Part shown: positions 35,773 through 45,559 of the stretch, piece by piece
How positions within the stretch are numbered: position 1 is the stretch's first letter
Layout of the letters: each line of letters starts with the position of its first letter
From: Methylococcales bacterium
GTDB lineage: Bacteria; Pseudomonadota; Gammaproteobacteria; Methylococcales; Methylomonadaceae
DNA: 64,000 bases
NCBI GenBank assembly: GCA_026398895.1
Contig: JAPLRZ010000044.1
Coordinates: 122,115 to 186,114, forward strand
Direction of reading: 5' to 3'
Program-made: the position numbers and the translations under genes
Notes under the pieces: generated by a model
The model's database searches: none
Told to the model about the DNA's origin: nothing
Seen by the model: the letters and a program-made list of their open reading frames with translations, nothing else

Positions 35773-37014
35773 TCAAAAATTAATTTTTTGTAACCGATAA
35801 TCTTGCTGTAGCACTTGCCATGACACATAAATCGCTTGTCCATCGCTGATTAAAAACGGCGTATCCACGCCTTTAGTGGCTTCGGCAATGACTTCTGGTT
35901 TACTCCATGTGTTGCCTGCATCGGTTGATTTTATTAACTGCAAAACATTTTTTTTGCCATCAAATTCTTCCCAAACAATAGCGACATTTTTCCCCAACGT
36001 TTTTACATGGGGATGCGTTGCGCCCGCGCCACCAAACGCCACAGGCTCAGAAAAATGTTTGCCGCCGTCACTGGAATACGCATAAAACAAGCCTTTTTTG
36101 ACATCGGCATTACTAAACCAAACTTCGTGATACACGTCTGTGTCAGAAATCGCTAAACCAGGCCCGTGATGTGGGCAAGCATCGATTTTCCAATTTTCTT
36201 GTCCGACACGTTGCAACTCAGCGGGGGTATTCCAATCAGTAAATTTAACGAGGGCGTGATCGCGAATGCCACCATCAAAAATATGTCGCCAAGTAATGAC
36301 GGGCGTGTTGTCTTTAGCAATAGCGGTTTGTAGGCGGCAACATTGGCAGACATGAGCGGCGATTCTTTTATTTGGATAAAAAGACTTGCCGCCATCGTTT
36401 GACCAAGTGTAATACAGCGATGATCCTTCAAATTTCTGTCCTGCTTTTTTGGCAGCAACGGTGTCACGCGCATCTAGCCACGCAATAAAAATTTCACCAT
36501 TTTGTCCAATTGCCATTGAGTCAAAGGAATGCCCGATCACATCCAAATCATCATTGACAGTGATGGGCGAGGAAAACGATTTACCGCCATCGGTGGAACG
36601 ACTAAAACGAATGTAGCCAGCGTGGTGTTCACCCAGTGATAACGCCCAAGTGATATAAATATTACCTTTCGCATCCAATTTTATTTTCGGACGATTTTCG
36701 CCTTTAGCGGTCACTTTTTCTGCAATCGCATTGACTATAACGGGTGCGCTGAAATGTTGCCCTTTATCGGCGGATGACTGCACATAAATATGCTCGTTAT
36801 TTGCCCAAGTAATCCATAACACACCATCGGATGCGAATTCCGCAGCCACGGTATTGGAACATTGACTCGATGGTTTAGCACACACAGGAGCTTTTTCGCC
36901 ATGTTGACTATGCTCGTTGTGTTGCGGGGTAGCAGTTTGTTCTACCGTGCTGTCAGTTGCGCAACCTGTGATTGCCAAGAATGCTGAAAATAAAAAATAG
37001 CTGGAAGATTTCAT
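35773..37014 (-). CDS. BNR-repeat (sialidase-fold) lipoprotein with Cys/His motifs, copy 1
   Basis: 413 residues from MKSSSYFLFSAFLAITGCA; the lipobox ITGC makes it a lipoprotein (a longer in-frame start at 37080 is rejected). After a His-rich linker (PQHNEHSQHGEK) come five Asp-boxes (for example STDGGKSFSSP, STDAGNTWSKP), so it is a six-bladed BNR propeller. It lacks an evident sialidase Arg triad. The segments HVCQCCRLQTA and DACPHHGPG are conserved in the paralogue next door and look like a metal or heme site. It lies downstream of two TonB receptors on the same strand, suggesting a surface or periplasmic binding partner. Confidence 0.8.
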   Translation of the reverse strand: MKSSSYFLFSAFLAITGCATDSTVEQTATPQHNEHSQHGEKAPVCAKPSSQCSNTVAAEFASDGVLWITWANNEHIYVQSSADKGQHFSAPVIVNAIAEKVTAKGENRPKIKLDAKGNIYITWALSLGEHHAGYIRFSRSTDGGKSFSSPITVNDDLDVIGHSFDSMAIGQNGEIFIAWLDARDTVAAKKAGQKFEGSSLYYTWSNDGGKSFYPNKRIAAHVCQCCRLQTAIAKDNTPVITWRHIFDGGIRDHALVKFTDWNTPAELQRVGQENWKIDACPHHGPGLAISDTDVYHEVWFSNADVKKGLFYAYSSDGGKHFSEPVAFGGAGATHPHVKTLGKNVAIVWEEFDGKKNVLQLIKSTDAGNTWSKPEVIAEATKGVDTPFLISDGQAIYVSWQVLQQDYRLQKINF

Positions 37015-37054
37015 GAGTATGCCAAGTAAAAGTCTAAAAATATGAGCGAAAATT

Positions 37055-37165
37055 GGGAGGTGGGTTAAATTTGGAGTCAAAAAGCTTTAGCTTTTTACAA
37101 TTCGCCAATAGCTAAAGCTATTGGACTCCTGATAGTTTGTTAAAAAACAGATTTAACCCACTACC
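37055..37165. repeat. Family-C double hairpin, copy 3, with outer flanks
   Basis: Core 37073-37129 (57 bp), orientation opposite to copy 2. Outer inverted flanks GGTGGGTTAAAT (left) and ATTTAACCCACTACC (right) enlarge it to about 110 bp. It separates the two BNR lipoprotein genes. Confidence 0.85.
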
Positions 37166-37229
37166 GAAAATTGTAACACTAAAAATAAGTTGGAGGTTCG
37201 CAGAGCTTCACCCCCAATCTACGCCTGAA

Positions 37230-38525
37230 CTATTTAATAGCGATGAGTTGATAGTCTTTTTGTGCGACTTGCCAAGATAGATAAACGCGCTGCCCATCAC
37301 TGACTAGAAATGGCTCATCCGCCATTTCTGTGGTTTCTGCAAGCACTTCAGGTGCTGACCATGTTTTGCCTTCATCGGTGGATTTCATGATTAACGCACG
37401 ATTAGTTTTACCGTCAAATGTTTGCCAAGTAACCAGCACTTGTTTATTCATCGCTAGCACTGATGGATGACTCGCGCCTTCTTTAGCAAAGTTAATGGAT
37501 TCGGAAAAGCTTTTACCTGCATCGGTGGAATAGCCGTAGAACAAGCCTTGTTTAGACTCCGCACCACTAAACCATACCGCGTGATAAATACCCGATTCGG
37601 CAATAGATAAAGCGGGACCATGATGTGGGCAAGCGTCTATTTTCCAGTCTTCATGACTCATGCGTTGCACCGTGTCAGGTGTTTGCCAATCTTTAAATTT
37701 AACGAGTGCGTGATCGCGAATACTGCCGTCAAAAATATGTCGCCACACCACCACAGGCGTGTTATCAGGGGCAATCGCGGTATCTAACCGACAACATTCG
37801 CAAACATGATCGGTAATAGATTTGTTCGCCGCAAAATGTTTACCACCATCGGTGGAGGTGCTGTAATACAACGATAGCCCTTTAACGTCTTTACCTGCTT
37901 TTTTTGCCGCTTCGGTTTCACGCGCATCTAGCCAAGCAACAAAAATTTCGCCATTTTTACCGACCGCTAAACTATCAAAACGATGACGAATCACTTGCAA
38001 ATTATCATTGACGGTCACAGGGGTAGTGAATGATTTTCCGCCATCAGTTGAACGACTAAAACGCACATAAGTGCTACGCTTTTTATCCAGCGTAAGTACC
38101 CACGTTAAATAAATAGTACCTTTTGCATCAACTTTTATTTTGGGGCGACTTTCGTTTTCAGCCGCGACTTTTTCAGGTTTGGTATTGACTAATACTGGGG
38201 ATGTAAAGCTATTGCCTTTATCGACGGATGACTGTACATAAATAGAGTCGTTGTTTGTCCACACTGCCCACAGCGTACCTTTATTATCAAAAGTGGCGGT
38301 GACGGTCTCGGCACACAGACTTAAAGGGGGAGCTTTAGGGTCGGCACACACGCCTTTCTTTTCATGTTTATGAGACATTTTGGCTTTGTCAGCCGATTTG
38401 CTTTTGTCGGCAGATTTACTGATGGTTTCTTTCGAGGCGGGTGGTTTCGCAGTGCCGTTGTTGGCGGCACACCCTGAAACCATGAAACCAATAGCCATTA
38501 TTAGGTAAAAAAGAGGAGCTTTCAT
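37230..38525 (-). CDS. BNR-repeat lipoprotein with Cys/His motifs, copy 2
   Basis: 431 residues with a lipobox (FMVSGCA) and a Lys/Ser-rich linker containing MSHKHEKK. It has five Asp-boxes (STDGGKSFTTP, STDGGKHFAAN, STDEGKTWSAP and two weaker) and the same HVCECCRLDTA and DACPHHGPA segments, plus IFDGSIRDHALVKF, as copy 1. The pair arose by tandem duplication. No sialidase function is implied. Together with the TonB receptors it may form a metal or ligand uptake module. Confidence 0.8.
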   Translation of the reverse strand: MKAPLFYLIMAIGFMVSGCAANNGTAKPPASKETISKSADKSKSADKAKMSHKHEKKGVCADPKAPPLSLCAETVTATFDNKGTLWAVWTNNDSIYVQSSVDKGNSFTSPVLVNTKPEKVAAENESRPKIKVDAKGTIYLTWVLTLDKKRSTYVRFSRSTDGGKSFTTPVTVNDNLQVIRHRFDSLAVGKNGEIFVAWLDARETEAAKKAGKDVKGLSLYYSTSTDGGKHFAANKSITDHVCECCRLDTAIAPDNTPVVVWRHIFDGSIRDHALVKFKDWQTPDTVQRMSHEDWKIDACPHHGPALSIAESGIYHAVWFSGAESKQGLFYGYSTDAGKSFSESINFAKEGASHPSVLAMNKQVLVTWQTFDGKTNRALIMKSTDEGKTWSAPEVLAETTEMADEPFLVSDGQRVYLSWQVAQKDYQLIAIK

Positions 38526-38619
38526 GATGAATCCAAGAGAAAAAGCTTGGTAGATTGGGTTAGCTGTAAGCCATGAGTTTGTCGAATGGACGAACAGCGT
38601 AACCCAACAATTTAGTTAT

Positions 38620-38729
38620 AGCTAACCGTCGATAAAATGATTACAAAACCGTTCGCACTGAGCTTGTCGAAGTGTGAATATGGTTCGACAAACTCACCAC
38701 GAACGGTATTATTTTATTGCACGTTAGCT
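38620..38729. repeat. Family-A palindromic element, copy 4
   Basis: 110 bp, AGCTAACCGT start, GATTACAAAACCGTTCG, inner stem, CGAACGGTATTATTTTATTG, GTTAGCT end. Lies between the BNR copy 2 start and the TonB receptor stop. Confidence 0.88.
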
Positions 38730-38740
38730 CTAACGGTTGC

Positions 38741-41161
38741 TTAATAGTTGAATTTCAATTCAGCAAAATAAGTACGCATGGGGAATGGATGGAAAATCCA
38801 ATATTGATTGTTGTTGATGTTATCAATACCTGCTGCTACCGCCAATTGTTTGGTGACTTGGTATTTACTACGCACATCGACGACAAAAAACGCGGTGTTA
38901 CCTGTGTAAGTGCCGCCATTGGTGTCGGCGTTATTTAACGCACTGAATTGTTTGCTGCTATAGCGCATACTGACAGAGTTATTCCATTTATCGGTTGGGC
39001 GGTAAGCGACAGTCGCACTGGCACGCCATTCTGGAACTCTGGGTTGACGCGCACCAACGGTAGGTAAGTTAGCGTAAGGGTTGGCAGCGTTGAACGGTTG
39101 GCGAGCGGCGGCGGCATCGGCATCACTATTTTTAGTGATACGAGAATCTGCCCACGTTGCATTACCTGATAAATCAAGTCCTGCTATACCGACATCTGAT
39201 TTTTCACCCGCAAACTCGACACCATAAGTTTCAATTTGGCGAACGTTTTGTGGAGAGCTAATCACTGCGCCTGTTGAAGTAATACCAGGTTGTGAATAAA
39301 TGGCGTTATTGACGCGTTCTTGGAATAAGCTCAAGCGTAATTTACCTTTATCCAACAAGTATTCAGTTGCCAGTTCAGACGATAAGGCTTCTTCGGGTTT
39401 CAAATTAGGATTACCGTTGGTGATGAAAGTTTGACCACCCGTGGTGACTTGATTGGTTTGAAACAGTTCAGTGGCGGTCGCAAAACGATAGGCTTGGGCA
39501 ACAGATGCACCAATTTTTACTCGATCCATTGGCTCCCACGTCATTTTAAACTTGGGTGAAAAATGGGTAACGTTGTTATTGGCTTGATTAACGGTTTGCA
39601 GTTTGCCAGCCACGGTTGCACTGTTGACACCATCGTAAGCGTGCCAGCTCTCCAAACGTCCACCTAGCGTTAGATTCCAGTTTTTATAAAAATCCCACGA
39701 ATCTTGCGCCCAATAGGCTTCAGTTTGGGTTTTGCCTTGTGAGTTGGAGGTAGGAACACCCAATCCATTAGTGCCTGTCCAGTTATTCGCAACGGTATAA
39801 ATCGGATTTTTCAGGCTGTATAAGTCATGATGAAAACCGAAGCTGACTTCGTGCTGTCCCATAGCGGTGGGTCGCCAGATACCTTTGGCATCGGCAGTAT
39901 GCCAGCCTGTGCCTGTTAAGCTGGTAATCGTACCCGCGCCGTTTTGTGAGGATTGCAGCGGAGTTCCTGTGGATGCACGGGCGATGTCTTTACCGTAATC
40001 AACCACGCTACCCGATAAATCCCAATCGAAAATACCGCCTGTACTGGATTTGATGTTCATGCCGTGTGACCAATGCAGTTGTTGTGCCTGCGAGTCACCA
40101 AACGCATTGGGGGCAAGGGTATAACGCATTCCGTTGATATTAACGTTACCCGTATTAACAACCGCCCCCGTTTTTGCATTGGTTAGAAAGCTGTCAGAGC
40201 TGATGTGATTATCATTTTGCCATAAGCCCAAGGTGTACGCCGCTTTGATAGTAGGCGTGATGTCATAAGCCAGCTTCCATTTAAAAGTATCTTGGACAGT
40301 GTGATTGAAATTACCTGCACCTTGTACTTGGGCAGATTGACCAAAAGGATTTAAGTTGGCAACTGCGCCATTAACAGCGACATCGGCAGCAGTGGCTTTC
40401 GTAGTTGAAGTCAGTGGATTGACATAGCTAATGGGTTGACTGTGCGCATCAAGATGGCTGACATCAAATCGCCATGAAAAATCTTTCATGCGATCGCCTA
40501 AATTGAAGGCATATTGTTGGGTGTCAAAGGTTTGGTTATGCCCATAATTACCGTAAGTCTGCCAGCTGCTTTTTATATCGGCACCCGCTTCAAATTTTTG
40601 CGGCATTTTGGTAGTCATTTCGATAACACCGCCAATAGAGTTACCCGCATAAGCCGCAGAAAATGGCCCATACATCACATCAATCCGTTCAATTTCATTG
40701 GGCGATACCATATTCCAACGTGGTGAACCTGTGTTGCCGTTATTATTGCCCAGTAATGAAGATAGCAGAATACCATCGGCATAAATCAAGCCACGCGCAC
40801 TTAAACCTGTACCTGAGGTACGCCACGCCACAGGTGCGTTAGTATCTCCAGCATAACGCTTACGAACGGTAATACTGGGCATATATTTAATAATATCCTC
40901 TGTACTCATCGCGTTGATGGTGTTGTCTATTTTTTCGCTGGTGATACTTTCGGTAGTCGCAGGCAGTTTGTATCGCTCTTTAGAGGTCTCTGCGGCGATA
41001 GGTGTGCGTTGATCTTCAACTGTCATTTCTGGCATGACTTTAGTGTTGTCAGTCTTCGCAGGGGCTTTAGTTTCAGCAATAGCAAAGGGGGAGCTTAACA
41101 ATAATGCACACAGTAATACACGACGTGGATTGAGTGGAAACGGGGGATTAATTTGATTCAT
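38741..41161 (-). CDS. TonB-dependent outer membrane receptor, copy 1
   Basis: 806 residues. Signal peptide (LLCALLLSSPFAIAE), a TonB-box-like PEMTVED, then a plug domain (STEDIIKYMPSITVRKRYAG, GPFSAAYAGNSIGGVIEM) and a 22-strand barrel ending in ...MRTYFAELKFNY. The ligand cannot be read; no heme or siderophore-receptor motif stands out. The upstream paralogue at 41233-43605 shares the plug pattern, so this is a duplication. Confidence 0.9.
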   Translation of the reverse strand: MNQINPPFPLNPRRVLLCALLLSSPFAIAETKAPAKTDNTKVMPEMTVEDQRTPIAAETSKERYKLPATTESITSEKIDNTINAMSTEDIIKYMPSITVRKRYAGDTNAPVAWRTSGTGLSARGLIYADGILLSSLLGNNNGNTGSPRWNMVSPNEIERIDVMYGPFSAAYAGNSIGGVIEMTTKMPQKFEAGADIKSSWQTYGNYGHNQTFDTQQYAFNLGDRMKDFSWRFDVSHLDAHSQPISYVNPLTSTTKATAADVAVNGAVANLNPFGQSAQVQGAGNFNHTVQDTFKWKLAYDITPTIKAAYTLGLWQNDNHISSDSFLTNAKTGAVVNTGNVNINGMRYTLAPNAFGDSQAQQLHWSHGMNIKSSTGGIFDWDLSGSVVDYGKDIARASTGTPLQSSQNGAGTITSLTGTGWHTADAKGIWRPTAMGQHEVSFGFHHDLYSLKNPIYTVANNWTGTNGLGVPTSNSQGKTQTEAYWAQDSWDFYKNWNLTLGGRLESWHAYDGVNSATVAGKLQTVNQANNNVTHFSPKFKMTWEPMDRVKIGASVAQAYRFATATELFQTNQVTTGGQTFITNGNPNLKPEEALSSELATEYLLDKGKLRLSLFQERVNNAIYSQPGITSTGAVISSPQNVRQIETYGVEFAGEKSDVGIAGLDLSGNATWADSRITKNSDADAAAARQPFNAANPYANLPTVGARQPRVPEWRASATVAYRPTDKWNNSVSMRYSSKQFSALNNADTNGGTYTGNTAFFVVDVRSKYQVTKQLAVAAGIDNINNNQYWIFHPFPMRTYFAELKFNY

Positions 41162-41232
41162 TTTTCTCTCGGTTATTATTATAAGTAGGGTGGCATTGCT
41201 GCATACCCTACTGGGTTTAGTAAATTATGTTA

Positions 41233-43605
41233 TTAATATTTAAGCGACATACTGACATAGTAAGAACGTTGCGACAGTGGGTTATTTTCATAACGATCTT
41301 GATCCAGAATGTTATCAACCCCAGCTGAGAGGGTGCTTTTCAGTTTTGGGTGTATGGGTAATTGATAAGAGGTTTTGAAATCCACAAAAGTATATTCATC
41401 CGAACCACTGAACACATTTTTTGCCGCATAATCGTTGTTTTCAAAGCGTTGGAATATATCACTACGATAACGCACACCTACCGAAGAATCCCATACTGGC
41501 AAGATATGGTAGGTTAATGAAGCATTGGTTTGCAGTTTAGGAATACGCGCCCATTCATTACCGACCAATGCGGTGTTGTTAGGGTTTTTGGTAATTTGCT
41601 TATTCATGAACGTACCATTCGCCATTAAATCAATCGGCAATCCAAACAGACTATTTTGGTTGAAAATCAATTCTGTACCAATGGTTTCCGTTTGCCCTAT
41701 CGATTGAAAGGTACTGATGTTCTGACCACCGAATGTGTTTGAAATTGAGATTATTTCATCGTTAACGAGGTTATAAAAGAAATTAGCCTGAATATAACCG
41801 CGTGGAATATTGTACTGCGTCAAAAAGTTATGGAAATAACCGTTTTCTGGACCTAAAGACGGATCAGGAATATTCTGCGACAGAAAGGTGTTGCTGGCGG
41901 CAAACAATTCTTCCGCAACAGGGAAACGATAGGCTTTAGAAAATGAATAGCGAAATGTCCATTTATCAGGGGTAAATTCCAATGACGCTTTAGGCGAAAT
42001 GCGTGTAGCTTCACGGTCTGCAAATTCACTTTGAATTTTAGGTGTCGCAGCTACTCGATTGTGACCGCCAATAGATTGCCAATGATCCAATCTAACGCCC
42101 GCCATGATGCTCCAGTCTGGCAAAAACCGCCAATCCAATTGTGAAAACACACTATTAATTTGAGTTTGACCACCTGCATCACTGCGTTGAGAATCTTTAG
42201 TCGCTTGGATATATTTTTTGGTATCGTAGACCTTAATGTTATTGCTACCACGAACAAATTGATAGCCGCCCATGAATGATAAATCATCACGCCCCAAAAA
42301 TTTATCGGTTGCTAATTTGCCATCGTAAGTCGCCCACCATGTTTGGGTGTCCGTCACTAAACCTTGTCCCGTATTGGCGCGATTAGGGTCTTGAGGTGCG
42401 TAGGTTGAAGCAACCGCGAGATTTTTAAAAGGATCGTAGAAACTGGCAGTGGTATCAATATTCCAGTTATCAGAAATCTTACCTTTTAAACTTAAGCCAT
42501 AATTGAGTGCTTGACGTTGCAGAATATTGGCACCAAAGGCATTATTTGGTAGCCTGAACTGCTGTCCATTTTGATTGACTAGACCACCCGTCGCGTTTGC
42601 ACTCACTGTACTGCTATAAACAGGCTTCCCAGCTGCATCCCTTATTAACACCAGCGGCTCATTATTGCGATTGTCTCGTTCTTCATAAGCAATGGTAAAA
42701 CGGGCTTGTAACTCTTCCGTTAAGTCATAAGCCATTTTGAGCTTAAATAAATCGGTAACAACGTGCTGTGTTCCGTTATCGCCGAATATAATGGCAGGTG
42801 TGGGGAATCCGCCAGCGATAGCTTGTGGTTGCTCGGTCAATTGCCCACCAGTGACTTTAGTTCCCGTAGCCGCTTTAGTGAGTGCCGCTGTATCAATCGG
42901 ATCCATCGGCTGTCCATCATTTTCCAGATGGTTATAAAAACCGTAAACGCTAAATTTATTGATACGGTCACCACCCGAAAGAAACGTTCTAAAACCGCTG
43001 AGCAATTCATTACGCCCACCTCTGTGCATATCCTGAAACATACCCGTGGCGTTCATTTCCGCTTCAAACTTTTCGGGCATTTTGGAGTTTAGGTTAACAA
43101 CACCCCCCATAGAACCACCGCCATATTGCGCAGAAAAAGGACCGTAAAGCACTTCGGCAGTGCCAATTTCACTGGGAGCCATCATAGACCATCTCGGAAC
43201 ACCGTTAAAACTGACATTCACAGGATTATGTAAAGGCATACCGTCACCGAAGACCATGTTCTGAGCGGTCTGTAGGATATTGGTGCCGCGTATGCCCATC
43301 ATGGCGTTTTGATCGCCGATATAACGTTTACGCATGTGTAAGCTGGGTGCATATCTAATAACGTCTTCCGAAGTTGTGTAATTCACTCTTTCTTCAAATT
43401 GTTCCTTATCAATTGTATAAGTAGGCGTTGCTTTAGTCGTGTCTGGAAAAGGGGTACTAGACGTTTTCTCTGATACCGTCATTTCAGGCATTTCTTTAAC
43501 TGCCGCAGGTGATTTATTGACTACGATAGCTTTAGACTGTGCAGGCTCTGCGGCGATAGCACCGCTCAAATAGCCCGCACCTAATAATAAGGCAATTTTT
43601 TTCAT
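41233..43605 (-). CDS. TonB-dependent outer membrane receptor, copy 2
   Basis: 790 residues. Signal peptide (LLLGAGYLSGAIAAE), TonB-box-like PEMTVSEK, plug (TSEDVIRYAPSLHMRKRYIG, GPFSAQYGGGSMGGVVNL), barrel ending ...QRSYYVSMSLKY. Clearly related to copy 1 but much diverged in the barrel. First gene of the 43605-35773 four-gene array; a promoter is expected upstream of 43605 in the AT-rich region before MITE copy 2. Confidence 0.9.
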   Translation of the reverse strand: MKKIALLLGAGYLSGAIAAEPAQSKAIVVNKSPAAVKEMPEMTVSEKTSSTPFPDTTKATPTYTIDKEQFEERVNYTTSEDVIRYAPSLHMRKRYIGDQNAMMGIRGTNILQTAQNMVFGDGMPLHNPVNVSFNGVPRWSMMAPSEIGTAEVLYGPFSAQYGGGSMGGVVNLNSKMPEKFEAEMNATGMFQDMHRGGRNELLSGFRTFLSGGDRINKFSVYGFYNHLENDGQPMDPIDTAALTKAATGTKVTGGQLTEQPQAIAGGFPTPAIIFGDNGTQHVVTDLFKLKMAYDLTEELQARFTIAYEERDNRNNEPLVLIRDAAGKPVYSSTVSANATGGLVNQNGQQFRLPNNAFGANILQRQALNYGLSLKGKISDNWNIDTTASFYDPFKNLAVASTYAPQDPNRANTGQGLVTDTQTWWATYDGKLATDKFLGRDDLSFMGGYQFVRGSNNIKVYDTKKYIQATKDSQRSDAGGQTQINSVFSQLDWRFLPDWSIMAGVRLDHWQSIGGHNRVAATPKIQSEFADREATRISPKASLEFTPDKWTFRYSFSKAYRFPVAEELFAASNTFLSQNIPDPSLGPENGYFHNFLTQYNIPRGYIQANFFYNLVNDEIISISNTFGGQNISTFQSIGQTETIGTELIFNQNSLFGLPIDLMANGTFMNKQITKNPNNTALVGNEWARIPKLQTNASLTYHILPVWDSSVGVRYRSDIFQRFENNDYAAKNVFSGSDEYTFVDFKTSYQLPIHPKLKSTLSAGVDNILDQDRYENNPLSQRSYYVSMSLKY

Positions 43606-43873
43606 GCTTTTCCTTAGTTGTTGTAATTTTTATACAATTTGTGGTAACAGAGCAATAACAAAAGCAAAGTTTATGCCAAGCTAGGGCTACACCCTATTTA
43701 CCTAATAAAGCACTATAAAAAATGGAAAATGACGATTATTTTTAGAAAAAATGAGTGATATAGCGGAATTATTTTCGGTTAAATAACGCAGTTTAATAAA
43801 TCCTTAAATAACCGTAAGGGGAAGGTAGTTGATAGGCGATTGTTAATGCAGATGTTTTTAAAGTTGTACTAAC
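43606..43873. other. AT-rich upstream region of the TonB receptor array
   Basis: About 270 bases without genes. Presumably contains the receptor promoter; I do not see a Fur box with confidence. Confidence 0.3.
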
Positions 43874-44077
43874 CTTTGGTGCTAGTTAGCTCCATAAAAA
43901 TAAACAAAATAAATCAATGTGTTGTGATTAAAATATTTTTTTGTTTACAGCTATTAGATAAGGAATAGGAGTCAAAAAGCGTCAGCTTTTTACAAATCAG
44001 CAATAGCTAAAGCTATTGGACTCCATTAAAAACAATAGCTTACTGTTTTAGCTGCTTAATTTAAACTAGCACCAAAG
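43874..44077 (+). mobile_element. Family-B MITE, copy 2 (carries a nested family-C unit)
   Basis: About 204 bp, in opposite orientation to copy 1. Terminal inverted repeats CTTTGGTGCTAGTT / AACTAGCACCAAAG. Flanks GTACTAA and TTACTAA could be a 7-base target duplication with one mismatch. The nested family-C core is 43968-44024. Confidence 0.85.
43968..44024. repeat. Family-C 57-bp double hairpin, nested in MITE B copy 2
   Basis: GGAGTC, AAAAAGCGTCAGCTTTTT, spacer, CAATAGCTAAAGCTATTG, GACTCC; the inverted counterpart of the copy at 17996-18052. Confidence 0.85.
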
Positions 44078-44112
44078 GTTACTAACCGACATAATTAGTC
44101 AGGCAAGAGAAA

Positions 44113-44937
44113 TTATTTTGAGGGTTTTTTATAGCCAGGACAATCAATGCTGATGCGTTGCACAGGATTATCTAATTTTAACGCGGTTAACTGTCCACCC
44201 CAAAGACAGCCAGTGTCAATCGCATAGCAATTCGTTCCTTCGTAATAACCCAGCGTAGACCAGTGACCGAAGATAATACGCATATCAGCATTTTTACGAT
44301 TAGGCACATCAAACCACGGTAGTAAATTTGAGGGCTGTGAACCTACTGGACCGCTGTTAGCAAAATCTAATCGCCCGTCTTCATCGCAATAGCGCATTCG
44401 AGTAAAGCAGTTAACAATAAAGCGTAATTGCGCTGTTCCTTTCAAACTGGATGACCAAAGATTAGGTTTATTACCATACATTTGTTTTAAAAAATTCTGG
44501 TAATCAGGTCGTCTTAACGCTTGTTCTGCAATTAACGCCATTTTTTTGGTTTTTTTAAAGTCCCATTGTGGAGGTAAGCCCGCATGAACTAAGCAAAAAT
44601 TATTGTTGTAGTGAAATAACGGTTGATGTCTTAGCCAATCAATCAGTTCGAGGCTATCGGATGATTCTAGCACTTGATTTAAGGCATCTTTTTTATTATT
44701 GGTTCTTTCAATACAGGAGACAGCCAACAAGTGCATATCATGATTGCCCAGTACGGTAACTGCCGCGCTACCCAATGATTTAACAAAGCGTAGTGTTTCC
44801 AAGGATTTAGGTCCACGATTAACCAAATCGCCCGCAAACCAAAGCTGGTCTTTATTTTGGTCGAAAGAAATCGCATCCAGCAGTCTTAATAAATCATCAA
44901 AACAGCCCTGAACATCACCAATAGCGTAAATAGACAT
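44113..44937 (-). CDS. apaH: Bis(5'-nucleosyl)-tetraphosphatase, symmetrical
   Basis: 274 residues of the PP2A-like metallophosphatase fold: IGDVQGCFDDLLRLL, WFAGDLVNRGPKSLETL, VLGNHDMHLLAV and the C-terminal IIFGHWSTLGYYEG and AIDTGCLWGGQLTAL. It hydrolyses Ap4A to two ADP and removes Np4 caps from RNA. It is directly downstream of apaG, the standard order. Confidence 0.95.
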   Translation of the reverse strand: MSIYAIGDVQGCFDDLLRLLDAISFDQNKDQLWFAGDLVNRGPKSLETLRFVKSLGSAAVTVLGNHDMHLLAVSCIERTNNKKDALNQVLESSDSLELIDWLRHQPLFHYNNNFCLVHAGLPPQWDFKKTKKMALIAEQALRRPDYQNFLKQMYGNKPNLWSSSLKGTAQLRFIVNCFTRMRYCDEDGRLDFANSGPVGSQPSNLLPWFDVPNRKNADMRIIFGHWSTLGYYEGTNCYAIDTGCLWGGQLTALKLDNPVQRISIDCPGYKKPSK

Positions 44938-44942
44938 TTAAT

Positions 44943-45320
44943 TTAGTGTAAAACTCTGGGAATAGATAAAGTAAATTGGGGAATAGTGGCATTAAAATCA
45001 TCACCCTCATCCGAACGCATTGTGTAATAACCTTGCATAATACCTACAGGCGTTTCCAGTATTGCACCACTGGTATAGCGAAAACTTTCCCCTGGTTTCA
45101 AATAGGGTTGCTCACCAATCACCCCTTCGCCACGCACTTCTTGAATTTTACCGTTGGCATCAGTAATTAACCAATAGCGTTGCAATAATTTTGCAGGCAA
45201 CGCGCCTTCATTGGTAATAGTGATGGTGTAAGCAAACACATAACGACCTTTTTCAGGTGCGGATTGTTCGGCAATAAAAAAAGGCATTGCATCAACAACT
45301 ATATTATTTTTTTCGGTCAT
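44943..45320 (-). CDS. apaG: ApaG protein
   Basis: 125 residues, the full Fn3-like ApaG domain with [28 protein letters not shown] and [22 protein letters not shown]. Five bases before apaH. Function not firmly established; linked to Co2+ resistance in Salmonella. Confidence 0.95.
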   Translation of the reverse strand: MTEKNNIVVDAMPFFIAEQSAPEKGRYVFAYTITITNEGALPAKLLQRYWLITDANGKIQEVRGEGVIGEQPYLKPGESFRYTSGAILETPVGIMQGYYTMRSDEGDDFNATIPQFTLSIPRVLH

Positions 45321-45559
45321 GAGTAGATTAATTCGAGTGATATGTTCATTATTTCATGGTAACTTTTTGTTAAACGACAGCAAGAAGTAGTGGAGTGACA
45401 GATTATCATATCAATTCAAATCCTGATACAGCTTATAGAGAGTGATGCTTAAGGTACGCAAAAAAAATGTAAACTCTTTATTTGCGTAGTGAGTATTTTT
45501 GCGACACAGTGCTATTCTACTCGCTAGACTCCGATTTTACGGATTATCAAAAAAAATTT

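Noticed and set aside
35773..38525. Sialidases (neuraminidases)
   Set aside because: Asp-boxes show only a BNR propeller; the catalytic Arg triad and Tyr/Glu context are not evident, and no sialic acid genes are nearby.
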